NCBI RefSeq assembly: GCF_905220365.1 | Contig: NC_061138.1 | Coordinates: 5,285,814 to 5,349,813 of the forward strand | Direction of reading: 5' to 3' | From: Vanessa cardui | Lineage: Eukaryota > Arthropoda > Insecta > Lepidoptera > Nymphalidae | DNA: 64,000 nt | Shown: positions 1-12,735 of the stretch, piece after piece | Layout: each line of letters starts with the position of its first letter | Position numbering within the stretch: the first letter of the stretch is position 1 | Notes under the pieces: generated by a model | The model's database searches: none | Told to the model about the DNA's origin: nothing | The model's input: only the letters and a program-made list of their open reading frames with translations | Program-made: the position numbers and the translations under genes

Positions 1-740
1 CAAACAACGTAAATAATGTTGCGAAATCGTCGTGAATGTGTAAGAAAAAATCGTAATAAAAGTTTGATATTGAGATCTGTGTTAAGATTAATAGATTCTC
101 TTAACTCGGAATGGTTCTTAGGTACCAACACGCTTCCGACGGCTGTAGCCGTGCTTCGGGTTGTCTCGGTCGGATTTTCGATCATCTCCGACTCAAAAAC
201 TTGGGTCGTTTGAGGTAAGAAGCGAGTACTAAAAATAATAAGCACAATTTTAGGTAGGATATATACATAAGCTTATAGAAAATTCGATCGAAATAAAGGT
301 CGATTATAGCCGCGTTTCTATAGAACACATAACATTCAATTAGAATTATCACTGATTCAATAATCACCTCATCAATGGTTGGTCTTCTAAATAACACGAA
401 AAGAATGCTTCCATAAATAAAGCATGCAAAATTATGTCTTATTGATTGTATGATCATTGTCGACTTTGCCTTGTACGTGCTAATCATTTTATCATCACGC
501 TTCCAATATTGTATGGCTTCAGTCTGTAATGAAATCTTCGTAAAATGTATGAAAGAGTTAACGACATGCTATCTTCATTATGGGATATTATTATGGATTT
601 ATAAATCATTTATAAATCAACTGATTCTTTTTTGAATCAGTTATCATACTCATTCGAGACTGACAGTTTTGTCAAATTTGACAGTTGTGTTCAACGTTGG
701 GTTTATTTTTTTTTTTATTTATTTATTTATTTATTTAGTA

Positions 741-771
<31 letters not shown>

Positions 772-1091
772 ATTATTTTTTTTTTTAATTGTTCTTATCA
801 AATAAAAAGCGTCACGATAAATATATTATTAAAATGTAATGATTTCCTAATAGACTTTACTTTCTATTTCAAAAAGTATAACCTCGTAAAGAAATAACTT
901 GCTAAAGAAAATATATTTGAAATTAGACATCAAATATTATAAACAGATAATGATTTTACCAAACCTTATTGTCATCACTGATAACATATACTTTTATTAG
1001 TATCACTTCATCTATTACTAACATTTCTTCAATATAGGCACATGTGTTATATATTATATTTAATAATAACATTAATTATACATCCACATAG
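1..1091. other. Intron or 5' flank left of the first ADAP exon
   Basis: No coding exon could be supported here. The stretch at about 100-215 is noticeably more GC-rich than its surroundings and may be the end of an old repeat. The rest is AT-rich and holds the ATTT/AAAT microsatellite at 701-786. Because the ADAP reading frame enters the exon at 1092 already in progress, this stretch is most simply an intron of that gene. Confidence 0.5.
701..786. repeat. Inverted ATTT/AAAT microsatellite
   Basis: A run of about six TTTA units is followed, after a short GTATAA centre near 740, by about nine AAAT units, with T-rich stretches on both sides. The two halves are reverse complements, so single strands can fold into a long AT hairpin. 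Confidence 0.85.
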
Positions 1092-4000
1092 GTACCACGT
1101 CAAGGAGAACAAGGAACCAAAGGGAGTGTTAAAGTTATCTGAGCTAAACGTATCCTTCGCGCCCTCAAAGATCGGTCACATGAACTCCATGCAGCTGACT
1201 TTCATGAAAGATGGATCGACGAGGCATATATACGTGTACCACGAGGACCCCGAAGTTATCAACTGCTGGTAATATATACAGATACTAGTTGTGGCCCCCT
1301 GCTTCGCTCGCGTTTTAGATGTTACGCAAAAACAGTAGTATGTCCTTTCTTTGATTTCAAGTTTGTTGCATATCAAATTTCATAAAATTGGGTTTGTTAG
1401 TCTAGTAGTAAAAGAGCGACAGACAGACAAACAGAGTTAGTTTCACATTTATAATATAAATATAGATAGTTTTTTCACGCAGTCCTCTATACTAAAGATA
1501 GCAAGACTAGTTGCTTTCATTGATACAGATTTAGGTAATTCATGTTAAAATACTATCAATCGATTTGAACATTGAATTTTGATTTTATTCACACATAACA
1601 TTTTTTCTTTGATGATGCGATGTTAGCGGTTGCAATATTTTTTTTTTTCGTACTTATATATATATGAACGTCTTTCTTTTTATATTTTAGGTATACGGCC
1701 ATACGTTGCGCAAAATTACACCTATTGCAAGTAGCGTTTCCATCGACCCCTCAATCCGACCTCATTCTCCGCCTGCCCAAAGACTTCGCACGCGAAGGCT
1801 GGCTGTGGAAAACGGGGCCACGGCCGTCTGACGTGCACCGGCGGCGCTGGTTCACGCTCGACACCAGGAAGCTCATGTACCACGACGAGCCGCTGGACGC
1901 TTATCCTAAGGGAGAAATATTTATTGGTAAGTCTATGAACCACTTTACTTTGAGAATATAACAAGAACAACAGCCTATAAATTTCTTACGTCTGGACTAA
2001 GGCCTCCTCTCCCTTTGAGGAGAAGGTTTGGAAAATATTCAACCACGTTTGGAAACATTCCGTTCCAATGTTAGTTGGTGGAATATACATGTGGAAGAAT
2101 GTTATGAAATTAGAAACATGCAGGTTTTCTCACGATGTTTTCGTTCACCGCCGAACACGAGATTGAATTATAAAGAGAAATTATGCACATGAATATACAG
2201 TGGTGCCTGCTGGGGTTTGAACCCGTAATCACCGGTTAAGATGCACGCGTTCTGCCCACTGGCTTATTAATAAAAAAAGTCAAATTACAGGCATATATTG
2301 TTGTCATAGCCTGATCGTTGAATAGTTGTGACATTTCAAATGTTGGGTTTAACCCAACTCGCGATTGCGGTTTTAGAAACGGATTTTTCTCTATTTCTGG
2401 TTATTTTTATTAGGTACGTATATATGTATCTCCCTTTTAATTGTAAAAGTATCAAGGCGATACAAACCCGTCCGTTGCAAGGACATACATATATATTTAA
2501 AAAGCAAAACCTTATCAAAATACAAAACTTGAACCAAATCATTAGTATTCTCCGAGGCCGCGAAATATAATTATAAAAGAATCATTCATTTATTATTAAA
2601 AGATATACCTTTTATTACATTGTGTGTCAATAGAACTTTTTGTATTTTTGTATATATATACATACCTTTATATAATATATCACCGTAAAATTGTAAATAC
2701 CGTTAAATCATCTCGCGAGATTGTAAACTGTCGAAAGATATGAACGGTGATTCGACTTAATATAACGTATATTCCATATAACGTAATTATACGGTGACAA
2801 ACACATGTATATATGTACATAAATATATGTAGTATATACTTTGAGTTAACGAAAAAACTAAAAGAGAAACAGAATATCAGAGTCTTAAAAAATAGTTCTC
2901 GTAAAATTTTATGCGATTAAAATAGGTATTAAATCTAATTTTCCGAACCAGGAAAAGAAACATTTGAAAAACACTCCGGATAAAATTCTAGGAAGTAATT
3001 ATAATGGCAATCTAAAGAGCTGCACTTGAAACAATAAGCGTGTTTATATCTTATATGATATATTTTAGTTCTTAGAAGTTTCTTCCCAATTTTTATTCGA
3101 TTATAGATCAGAAATTTGCACTTGAAACATTGCATGATGCCTTCAACTTAGATGGTATGGTAGTGCCATTAAACCATTTCGACAAAATTCCATAGTAAAC
3201 TGGCTAATACAGCAAAAGAATTATAAAGCAAATAAAAACAATAAGTGTAAGAGTACTTGTTTCGTTTACTTTTTTATGATAGCTGTAGTCGGACGGACAA
3301 ATTAGCTATCTGATGGTAAGTGGTCACCATCGCCCATAGACTTTTTGCATCTCAACCATCATTGAGACATTTACATTGGCTAACTCACATTTCAAACCTA
3401 CCCAGACTAACAAAGCCAAGTCAAACCAAGAATGACGTAAAGATTCATCTCTACCCATTAGAAAAGTATCTACATACAAAATCAAAATATACTTTATTCA
3501 AGTAGGCTTTTACGAGCACTTTGGAATCGTCATTTGACAACTATATTAAGTTTAACTACCATCGGTTCAGAATGTAATAGTTACTCCTTTTCAACATTTA
3601 AAAATACATACATACAATCATATTAAATACAATTATATATGTATGTTATACATCCTGCCTGGAAGTCAACAAGTACTAATTCTACGCTTTTTATCGTCTG
3701 CATAATCTTGTTTTGATCCAAACATTAGACCAGCATTTGCAACGACTTGACCCCAAATGTGGTCGTAGCTTTATAATGCTGCGGTTGATAATTCTTGCAA
3801 CGCTTCGTCGCACACGATTCCATGTCTTCAAGAGTCACGGTCATCGGACTCGGGACAAGTAAACAACAATCTGACGTACAGTGACGTGTTACCGACGTAA
3901 AGTGTTCTGTAAATGACTGTAATCTCTATGTTGTATTACGTACGGAACATTTACTAACACAGTTTAAACAATAACCTACGCAGTTTATTACCTTCATAAA

Positions 4001-6220
4001 GTAAATGATTAGAAACTTGAATACACATAAAAATATATTATAGATATTGGTGGAGCTGGTTTTATGATGTAATCGTATTGCAATTACATTTAATTCAAAA
4101 ATAGATTTTAGTGGATTATTATACAACAATTGCCTTGGAATACTTGGAAAACTTTGGGTATCGCATAGCTTTTAAAAAAATCAGTCAAGTTATGATTCCC
4201 AGATAATTTAGTGGGTAGAACACTCGAACCTTAACTGAAGATGAAGATTCAAATCCAGAAAAAGAGACCTTTTACTTTAATGTACAATTCAAGGAAAGTT
4301 TCAATAAATATCCATTTTGAAGATTTTTCTTATGCGTTCATATCTTATTGTCAAAAAGTTATCCGATCTTTAAAGTACAAAATATTATCATGATTATAGT
4401 ATGTTAATTGTGTTGACTACTTTTGTATAATCGCTATGGTTTCTTCAACCACTGACCTTTAGTAATAAATAACGGGTTTCAAATCCAGGAAAGCTGTTAC
4501 TTTATTATTTCAAAATAAGAAACTTTTTCATAAAACTTAATCATCTAGTATAGGTACCACCCACTCATCACTTATTTTACCGCCAAAGAAAAAGCCAGAC
4601 GGGAACTGAGAACTATTAATTATTAGGTGGCCCGTATATTTGTACATCTATTATTAAAAAAAGAAATAAAGAATAATATAAAACTATTTACATTCCAGGT
4701 CACGAATCAAACGGTTACCAAATCAAAGTTTCGAACACGGGCAACGGCTGCAAGGAGGCGCGGTTCCCGTTCCACCTCGTGACACCCGAGCGGACGTTTT
4801 GCCTCGCCGCGACCACTCACGAGGACCGAGCCGGCTGGCTGGCGGTCATACAGCAAGCGCTGAAGAGACCACTCACGCCGCAAGACTCCACGAGTAAGTA
4901 TAACAAACGTACCTGCAGGTCTTGAGGTCCTAGGTACCTAGCTAATGGGAGTTATAATGTTGAAAACGCTACGCTTCCATAATCATCATCAAGAGCCTTT
5001 AAATTTCCCCCTACTGGGCTAAGGTCTGCTCTCCCTTTGAGGAGAAGGAATTGCTTGAGCTGTACAGACATTGACATGCTATTACTATACTTTAATGCAA
5101 AGAAACGTTTATATTTTACTTGGTGGTAGGGTTTTGTGCAAGCCCGTCTGGATTGGGGTTGCGGTTTAGTAAACTTCTCCAGGAGGAGGGGGCAGAAGGG
5201 GGAAGGAGTCAGTGGGGACTATTCCCCCTATCTCCAAGTACCATTCCCATCATGCGAATTTGCTCCGTTCTTGAGATATTGGCAAAATTTTGTAATTTCT
5301 AACCTTAAAATTTTATCAACAGCTTAGGAACTCAGTGGCCTTCGAGCCAGTTTCTTAAAAAACACTCTAGGGGTAAGGCCGACAAGACCACATAGAGTCG
5401 GAGTAAAAATAGTCAGTTTTGAATTAATTTTCAATAAAAAGTCAAATTTACAAGTGTAAGCTTTCTACTACTATTTTATTATCGTAAGTCAAAGAGAAAC
5501 AATTGAATTAAAATTGAATTATTACAGAACGCAATCTTGACATTTGACACATTAATTAAGCGTTTTGACATATGACAAATACTGTTATGCTGCATCTTTG
5601 TCGAACTTGAATAAAATATGTCACTTAGCCTGCTCTTACACTGATATTACGATCTATATGACTTTTCCGCGTGTATAGGTTACAATAGTTTTTCCTAATT
5701 TTCTCGAAAATGGTGCAATTTCGCAGGTCACGAGGTATTGTTTTAATCAGTGAACAATCCTCTAACATATACAACCATTTGTTTCCACAAAATCGTGGAG
5801 GAGTTTTCTAAACCCAACCCTGGATGGGTACCAACAACTTATCAGATATTCCACCGTCAAACAACAGTATTCAATATTGTTATGTTCCGGTTTAAAGGGT
5901 GAGTGAGCCAGCGCAACTACAAGCACAAGTGACATAATATCTTATTTCTCAAGGTTGATGGCGCATAGGTAATGTAAAGAATGGTTAATAATTCTTATAA
6001 AGCCATTGTCTTTGGGCAGTGGTGATCACTTACCATCAGGTGGCCCATCAGTCAACCTATACCATAATAAAAACATAACATACTTCGATTACAATAAAAA
6101 CAGACATATATTTTACACAACTGTATCACTAAGCTATGATTGTTTTTTTTTTCAGTCGAAGCGACCCTCGTTCGGAAACGCACAACGTCGAATTCGATTA
6201 GCATATTCTCAGGGAGGTAG
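1092..6220 (+). CDS. ArfGAP with dual PH domains (ADAP/centaurin-alpha), 3' four coding exons
   Basis: Exons read from the sequence: 1092-1268, 1691-1926, 4699-4893 and 6156-6220, all with AG/GT borders and one continuous frame, giving 223 residues and a TAG stop at 6218-6220. The first exon carries the end of PH domain 1 (KEPKG, KIGH, STRHIYVYHEDPE). The second finishes it (WYTAIRCAKLHLLQVAFP) and opens PH domain 2 (REGWLWKTGP, RRRWFTLD, LMYHDEPLDAYPKGEIFIG). The third finishes PH2 (FHLVTPERTFCLAA, WLAVIQQAL). The last encodes a short basic, Ser/Thr-rich tail. Family members bind PtdIns(3,4,5)P3 through their PH domains and stimulate GTP hydrolysis by Arf GTPases at the plasma membrane. The N-terminal C4 zinc-finger ArfGAP domain is missing and must lie left of position 1. 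The last short exon is the least certain, because it rests on frame and splice sites only. Confidence 0.88.
1275..1470. repeat. Interspersed repeat fragment inside ADAP intron
   Basis: It combines a GCTTCGCTCGCG-type block near 1301 with an AGCGACAGACAGACA block near 1415, followed by an ATAATATAAATATA tail. Related blocks recur at 14765-14900 (opposite orientation), 22107-22200 and 27905-28020, which marks it as a dispersed non-coding element. No terminal repeats or target duplications could be defined. Confidence 0.45.
1961..2265 (-). mobile_element. tRNA-derived SINE copy (a)
   Basis: An almost full-length but diverged copy in - orientation inside the 1927-4698 ADAP intron. It has the shared CTCTCCCTTTGAGGAGAAGG block (2008 on), the TTTTCTCACGATGTTTTCG block and a B-box-like GGTTTGAACCC (2214 on). 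The copy ends at the altered A-box region near 2265. Confidence 0.8.
3281..3350. repeat. Dispersed repeat family R2, partial copy
   Basis: Shares the GGACGGACAAAT, CTGATGGTAAGTGGTCACCA and CGCCCATAGA blocks with the fuller copies at 5815-6052 and 28675-28850. Lies in an ADAP intron. Non-coding. Confidence 0.5.
4550..4640. repeat. Dispersed repeat family R2, partial copy
   Basis: Starts with GGTACCACCCACTCATCA and a TTTTACCGCC block, matching the left end of the copy at 5815-6052, then jumps to the GGTGGCCCGTAT end of the family. It looks like an internally deleted copy, 58 bp before the third ADAP exon. Confidence 0.45.
4982..5050 (-). mobile_element. SINE copy (b), tail fragment
   Basis: Only the tail-proximal part of the SINE is present: an ATC-repeat tail, the CTACTGGGCTAAGG block and CTCTCCCTTTGAGGAGAAGG. 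It was either truncated at insertion or later deleted. In ADAP intron. Confidence 0.7.
5815..6052. repeat. Dispersed repeat family R2, most complete copy
   Basis: About 240 bp, with in order a GGTACCAACAACTTATCA block, the TGTTCCGGTTTAAAGGGTGA block, and the GATCACTTACCATCAGGTGG block near 6025. The same blocks in the same order are found in seven other places in this window. No open frame, and no clear terminal repeats or target duplication; the class is unknown to me. Confidence 0.6.
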
Positions 6221-9200
6221 TTTAATTTTATAAAATTATTTTATAGAACTATACCACATAGAAAGTATTCTCTAAGAAATTAAACCGTATTCATCTCGCT
6301 TAAATATATTTAAACGTATTTCCAGTGCAAAACTAATTAATTATTATAATAATATATTAATTTCACTCCACACCACATGTTTTTTTTTAAGAATATTTTT
6401 ATTTGTAAATAATTTTAATTCGTGATTTAATTGAATTATTTAATACTGATGATTATTTTTATCGTAAGACTTTTGTTTTAGTCAAAATAGTTTTATTATT
6501 GTAAATAAATTAATTATTTTATTGTGAATAATTTATATAAAAAAATCAACAGTGAAGGGACTGAATCTGTTATTTATGTTATTATTAATTGTGATTAGTT
6601 CGTTAAGATTTGTTTTTTTTCACAAATAAAATAAAATAATGATACTTTGTAACATGTATACAGGCTACGCACAAAATATCATCTTTTGAACATATATATA
6701 TATGTATGTTTAGTTTTATTCTGCGTCTTAGTTCTCAGTTGGTTGCATGTTGAGAATAATTTCGCAATTTCAAATGTAAAACAGGATGTAGGGAGTAGCG
6801 TGCTTCAATTTACCGTAATGAATTACCTTATGACTGTATAGCGTCGCCACTAAAGGAATATAGGAAATTTTACACACATCGGTAATAAAAGTGTCCGTAA
6901 TTACATCAGTAAACAATAATTAATACGCTATTGATAAATGCATTATTTGCAAATTTAGTAACAGACTCTACAAATGCACCATATTCGTTTATTTTCTTAT
7001 GTAAATAAATCGATAAAATAATTTCATAGTGATCTTTAATGTAATTATACATTTGAATCATACATTAGACTACTAATAATTACTAGTATTTGGTCAATAG
7101 CGTTCACCCCAAACATGAGAGTTACTAAAAATATACGTAAGCATGCTATTTATTCGTATTTCCTTAGTATATTTATAATCACGTCACGTTATCACAAAAA
7201 GTTATTTAAAATAACATATTGCTCTCTCGTTCATATGAAAAAGACATTTTACAGGGAATTCGTGTAAAAAAATTTAATCGTATATATTATAGTAGAACAA
7301 AATTACAATAAACATCGTATATAATGCTTTAGTGTCGTAAGCAATATAATTGTAGACATTAAGTTAAGAATAATTTAATAATAATAACAAGTTAAGAATA
7401 ATTAGTAATCATATTCGATAGATTTTGTACCATTATAGATCCGTGGCATAGACAAATTTATTTCAGTAGAATTTATGTCTTCTCGTTCACACGTATTGAA
7501 ACAGCTAACGTTTGAGCAGGACAGCAATAACAGTACTCATGCCCTAGAACTTGTATGTCATACGACTAAGTTAAGATTGTATTATGTTCATGTAACGGAA
7601 ATCGATTTTGACTTGTGTGATATATCTTTGACGTAGTATCACAAAATACTAATAAAATACATGTGAAAGTCATCTCTGTCACTCGTATTAAAACTGTTAG
7701 CGTATGAGCAAGACAGCATTAAATTGCGCATGTCATAATCACAATGAGTTAAAGCTGTGTCGTTAAATTGACGTAAACTGTTTCTGGCTGATGAGACTTA
7801 TCTTTAACGCAGTAACATATTGCAATGAAATAAAAAAAAAAAAACAATTTAGTAAATTCAAAAAATACAGTAATGTACCAATTCGATTCTCGATATCGAT
7901 AACCGATATTAAATATCGGGTGTTTTTGGACTTAGCTTAATAATTTGCTTTGTTTATTTAAAATGATGAAGCAAATATTAGTAGACAAAATTATTATTTA
8001 ACCATTAATTTGAAAGGAAGGTTTGATGTTATTGGAAACGTATTTTTCTAGCATGATATAAAATAACCAATCACAGGAGGAGTAAAGACAAACTGATATT
8101 TTTGACATTTAATTGAAGCGATATGATTGGTCGAAAAGTTGTGTAGTCTACGATATTCATTACGTATACGAAAAAGTAGATAACATTGTCGAAACTTTGA
8201 AAGGAAAATTAAAATGAATATTAGTAGTTATGATATATAAGTGGACGATATCGCTCAGCTAGTAAAAAAACGCATGTATTATCTAAATCTGAGGTTTATC
8301 TTTACTCCTTCGTTGGGAATAGGGTTATAGTAAAATAATATAAAATATAACCAACTATATCAGTAGTAGTTAAAATGTATTATTATAATGAAATAGAGTA
8401 ATCGATCGTTTGATGCAAATAGTTATGTATTTAATACGTAATACACATAAGCAATTAGTAACGCAATAATTTAGCGTACAATTAGTAGGATTTAGCGATG
8501 TAGTATTTTCACAATCAATTGAAATAGTTGCAAATATACAACTAGGTCACACCTTTGCACCTACTTTGATATGTATATTGTTTGAATAACCTTTTTTCAG
8601 CTAAAAATTAATAATCACGACCCATACATCCAAATGCATTTAAAACTATACTAGTTATGATAGAATAAAGAAACAAGCAAATCCACCCAAAAACAGTACA
8701 CTTATCTTTTTGGCAGTTATTTTAATATGTTTGTAATTAATGTTGTATTCTGTATGTTCAATGAAATGTTTCATTTTACTTCAAACATTTATAAAAAAAA
8801 AGTAATATTTTTTCTTCACACCGTACCAGTATCGATATGACGTCATCTACGCTGGGTGCACAGATTATGACCGGGTTGTATATAACAATAATTAATTTAA
8901 TATCACGAAATTTTTATATTCTGATTTATTTATTATTTATTGCTAGAGTAAGATATTCAACATAAATTAAGTTTTATACATTGATTTTGTAGCTAATATT
9001 GGGTTAATCGTTATTTCAGAGATTAATATCTACTCATTTTAAAACTATACGTAAAATCAATATGTTTCTTAAAATAGATGATTTCTTGATGATGATGTAT
9101 GATCTTAAAGTTTTATTTGGTAAATGTCGTTTAACGAGTTCTTCTAAAATCAATCTTTTAATATTTCAATCTAAAATTATTTACGAAATCTATGTGTCTT

Positions 9201-10600
9201 GCTATCATTACTAATTTGATATCCGAATGAAAAAATAATACTGTTAACAAATCGCCCCGTTTACAACATATACATAATTTTATCAATAACTTGTTGATAA
9301 AAATCGGTATGTTTTTAAAATGATTCATTTTATAACTATTAAATTTGTAGTTAAATTGCAAACCTTTCCTACTTAATAATTACAAATCAATTGATATTTT
9401 AGTTTTTGATCGTTAAACTATTTCTGTTTTCTTTTACAACGATATTTACCGTTAAATCAATTATGCTAATATTTTACAAATCTGACATCTTTTTTTTTTT
9501 AATTATAATTTGACCGAAATCTATTAGTGATATTTACGACTAGAACGAATGATTTTATTTACTTGAATAGATTGTATTAAAAGCTAGGAGACTACCAAAA
9601 AGGTAGAATAATATTTTAATATTAATGTATTCTTTGATGAGGGATGGTAATGTGTGTGAAAATGATGAATAAAATTCGTCGATGCGAGGAATATTGTGTG
9701 AATTGCTGATACAATCTGAACAAAATCTTTTTTTTTAATGTCTACAATGTCTCTCTGTGTTGCCACCGCAATAACAGAGACTATATTTTTTATCATAAGC
9801 GTGTGGTTTTCAATTATATTTTTATTAATGCATTCACGACATTTTTTATACGAAATTAAATGTAATTAATTCAATTAACTAAATTAAAATTAATGTAATG
9901 AAAACTGCATGATTTTTGTAATAAAAATAAGTTAAATAAAATTTTGTGTTCGCCATTTTCATTTTACGCTTTAGCACAGATTACATATACAAATACAAAA
10001 AAATATGTCTGTGGAATATTTATTTTCATTTCATAAATAATATTTTCACAGTTTAAAATTTTAACCTTTTCATTTGTGAGAATAAAAAATATTTTGTTCA
10101 TGGACAACAGTTGTAATTTAAGTATATAATAAATACAATTCTAATAATAAAATCAAAGGGTTTTGTGTGAAATTAGTTACTTGTACGATATTTTTTTTCT
10201 GTGAATTTTTCATAATTGAACGCCTGAGAAGCAATGCTTATAACTTGCATATAATCCAATGTAAAAGATACACCATGTAGTTTCTCATATATATCTAATT
10301 TTAAACCTTACATTGTATTGTACTGCCACTACAATTACCCATTTATAAATAAGTATATAAGATAAAAATATCACCTTCGCTTTACTTAGTCTTGTAGTAT
10401 AATTATTTAAACAAATTTTACCAAAACGTTGCCTCGCTTAAGTTACATTATAATTTTTTTGTAAATAATTTAAAACATTTTAGTGTGCTCTGGCATAATA
10501 CATACATGTAATTGAATATTTATAAGATTAATAAACATTTTCACCGGCTAATTTTCTGTTTTATTTTAACATTACCGACATTTATTATGTTATACTATGT
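6221..10600. other. ADAP 3' UTR and AT-rich intergenic DNA
   Basis: No coding exon seen. AATAAA signals occur at about 6624 and at about 10530. The second is followed by a T-rich stretch, so the ADAP 3' UTR could end early or be very long. A diverged direct repeat lies at 7470-7840. A 17-base palindrome (CCGATATTAAATATCGG) lies near 7903. The rest is unremarkable AT-rich sequence. Confidence 0.5.
7470..7840. repeat. Diverged direct repeat, two units of about 190 bp
   Basis: The left unit (about 7478-7665) and right unit (about 7675-7840) share the order: TCTC-rich start, CACTCGTATT-like block, AGC(G)TATGAGCAAGACAGCA-like block, a CATGTCAT block, and a final ACGCAGTA-ATA(TC)-AATAAAA block. 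They are too diverged to be a recent duplication and may be two insertions of one element. Confidence 0.45.
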
Positions 10601-10899
10601 GTAATGTTTATGTTTTACTGATTTTATGATTTTTTTAGGTTTGCGTAAACTATTTTTACTTATTTTTTTATATAGAAAAATAATGGCTGTTCGTTTAAAC
10701 AAGAGTTTGCATTTGCAAAATAAATCAAAAGTAGTGTAGTAGTAAACCAAATTAATTTTATTTGATATTAATTAAAAGCACGAGAAGTGTTTATATGTAT
10801 TTTATTCATGACTACACGGCCTACACAGCCAAGCTTTGATGCCTGTTTGTGCTAATGGGTCATTAATTTTGTGTTTCTAGAAGTTACTAGATAAGTATT

Positions 10900-11090
10900 T
10901 CTGGAAGAAGACCTTCTTTCCAATGGTAAATGTAAGCTGACTAACAAATGGGCGACCTGGTGGATGGTTATTAAGAAATAATTACCATTCCTAACGCCAA
11001 TGCATTACCACCATCCGAACCCAATATGTTATGTCCTTTGTATGTGTAACCTCATCCTTCGAACCGAAACACAACAATACTATATAATAT
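10900..11090. repeat. Dispersed repeat family R2, opposite orientation
   Basis: Reads GGGCGACCTGGTGGATGG, CATTCCTAACGCCAATGC, TATGTTATGTCCTTTGTATG and CGAACCGAAACACAACAAT in order, the reverse-complement layout of the copy at 5815-6052. Lies about 310 bp left of the decayed retrotransposon. Confidence 0.55.
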
Positions 11091-11400
11091 TACTAGAATG
11101 TCAGATGACTGTGTGAGTTCGCACAAAGCCCACCACCACTTACATTTCTTACATTCCTATAACTTTCATTAATTAACACAACATAATATCCAAATAGCTT
11201 AATCTCAATTATTGATGCTTGTTGTTAAAAATTGATAAATTAAGTTTGTTAATATCCTTAAAGAACTTGGAGATGCACCCCCCTCCCCTCTTCAATCTCG
11301 AACGGGCAAAATACTAGTCTGTATCCGTCCTTGGAGTTCCAGCTTTCTTCATGACGAATATCATCGATATTTACTCAGTGGTGTAGTGTTTATTTATGTT

Positions 11401-12735
11401 AAAGAGTGAAGGATGTACCTATGTGGTTGACTTTATTCTTCATTAAGTTGTTGCATGAAGAAATCATCCCACAAGAATGGTGCAGTAGTTCACTAGTGCC
11501 CAACTTCAAAAATAAAAGATGTACAGGATTGCAACAACTATAGAGGGATTAAGCTCATATCACATACTATGAAAGTATAGGAGAAGGTATAGAGAGAAGA
11601 TTGCGCGAAGAGAGTGAAATTACCGAAAATCAGTTTGGATTTATGCCAGTTCGAGGGATAGACGACGCTATCTTTGCACTCCGCCAATTGTGCGAGAAGT
11701 ACAGACGTGCTCACAAGAACCTGCACATGGTGTTCATTGATGTCGAGAAAGCCTATGATAGGGTGCCTCGAGAAGTGTTATGGTGGGCATTGAAAGAGAA
11801 AGGTCTGCCTGGAAAGTATGTGGAGTTAGCCCGTGCTATGTACAGGGGATCCTGTACCTACGTCCGATCGTTAGCCGGTAACACCGACCGGTTCAATGTA
11901 GCAGTAGATTTGCACCAAGGGTCGGCTTTAAGTCCTTACCTCTTCCTGCTGATTATGGACGCTCTAACGGCGGACATACAGGAGGAGGCAGCATGGTGCA
12001 AGCTTTTTGCCGACTACGTTGTACTGATAGGTGAAGATGGATCTGAGATCCAGAGCAGATTGGGGGATTGGCAACGAAAACTGGAGAATGTTGGCCTGTT
12101 GGTCTCTCCAGTCCTGAAGCCATAGCGCTTGATGGCGCAGCTCTTCCAATCTGCCCCGACTTCCGGTATCTCGGTTCACTCATTTAAGGCGATGGCGTAA
12201 TAGATCGCATGGTGAAGCACAAGATTAACACAGGAAGAATGAAATTGCGGCAGTTACGGGAACAATTTGTGACCCTTAAGGGGAAGATCTATAAAACCAT
12301 GATCAGACCTGCTTTTCTATATGGATCAGCGTGTTGGGCTACAAAAAGGATGACTGAAAGGCAATTGCATGTTGCGGAGATGAGAATTCTGAGAGGAATG
12401 TGTGGTGTTACGCGAATGGATAGAATAAGGAATGAGTACATAAGAGGAAGATTGAAAGTAACACCGATACCCGAGAAGTTATGTGGAAGGCGGCTATCAT
12501 GGTATGGGCATGTAATGCGGAGGAATTAGGAACGTGTTGTGAGAATGGCCTTGAGCATGGATGTGGATGGATATAGAGGTAGAGGACGACCAAGGAAACG
12601 ATGCATGGATTGTGTGAAAGACGATATGGTTAGAAAGAATGTTACTTGTGAAATGACATCTCACAGAGAAGTATGGAAGGAGAAGACATGCTGCGCCGAC
12701 CCCAAAAAAATTGGGATAAGGGCAGGAGGATAAAT
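11401..12735 (+). mobile_element. Decayed RTE-type non-LTR retrotransposon, reverse transcriptase part
   Basis: The 3' part of an endonuclease/reverse transcriptase ORF, 5'-truncated and broken. The best frame (about 11601-12125) has RT motifs NQFGFMP, HMVFIDVEKAYDRVPR, LHQGSALSPYLF and the palm motif region LFADYVVL. A frame change lies between 12090 and 12122. The frame then continues as FRYLGSLI, a TAA at 12185, KIYKTMIRPAFLYGSACWA and GRRLSWYGHVMRRN, a TAG at 12527, and GRGRPRKRCMDC to CCADPKKIG. The palm motif normally ends Ala-Asp-Asp, and here the second Asp is Tyr. With two stops, a frame change and a lost catalytic residue the element is dead. Clade assignment to RTE is from the wording of the C-terminal region and is an inference. 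A second fragment of the same family lies at 31447-31636. Confidence 0.85.

Noticed and set aside
16..213. 65-codon + strand frame at the window start as an ADAP exon
   Set aside because: Translation shows no ArfGAP zinc-finger cysteines or PH-domain wording.
701..786. Replication origin-like AT tract
   Set aside because: It is a plain tetranucleotide microsatellite with its inverted copy.
2328..2570. Overlapping frames on both strands of about 70-80 codons
   Set aside because: AT-rich intron sequence of ADAP between exons at 1926 and 4699; no family resemblance.
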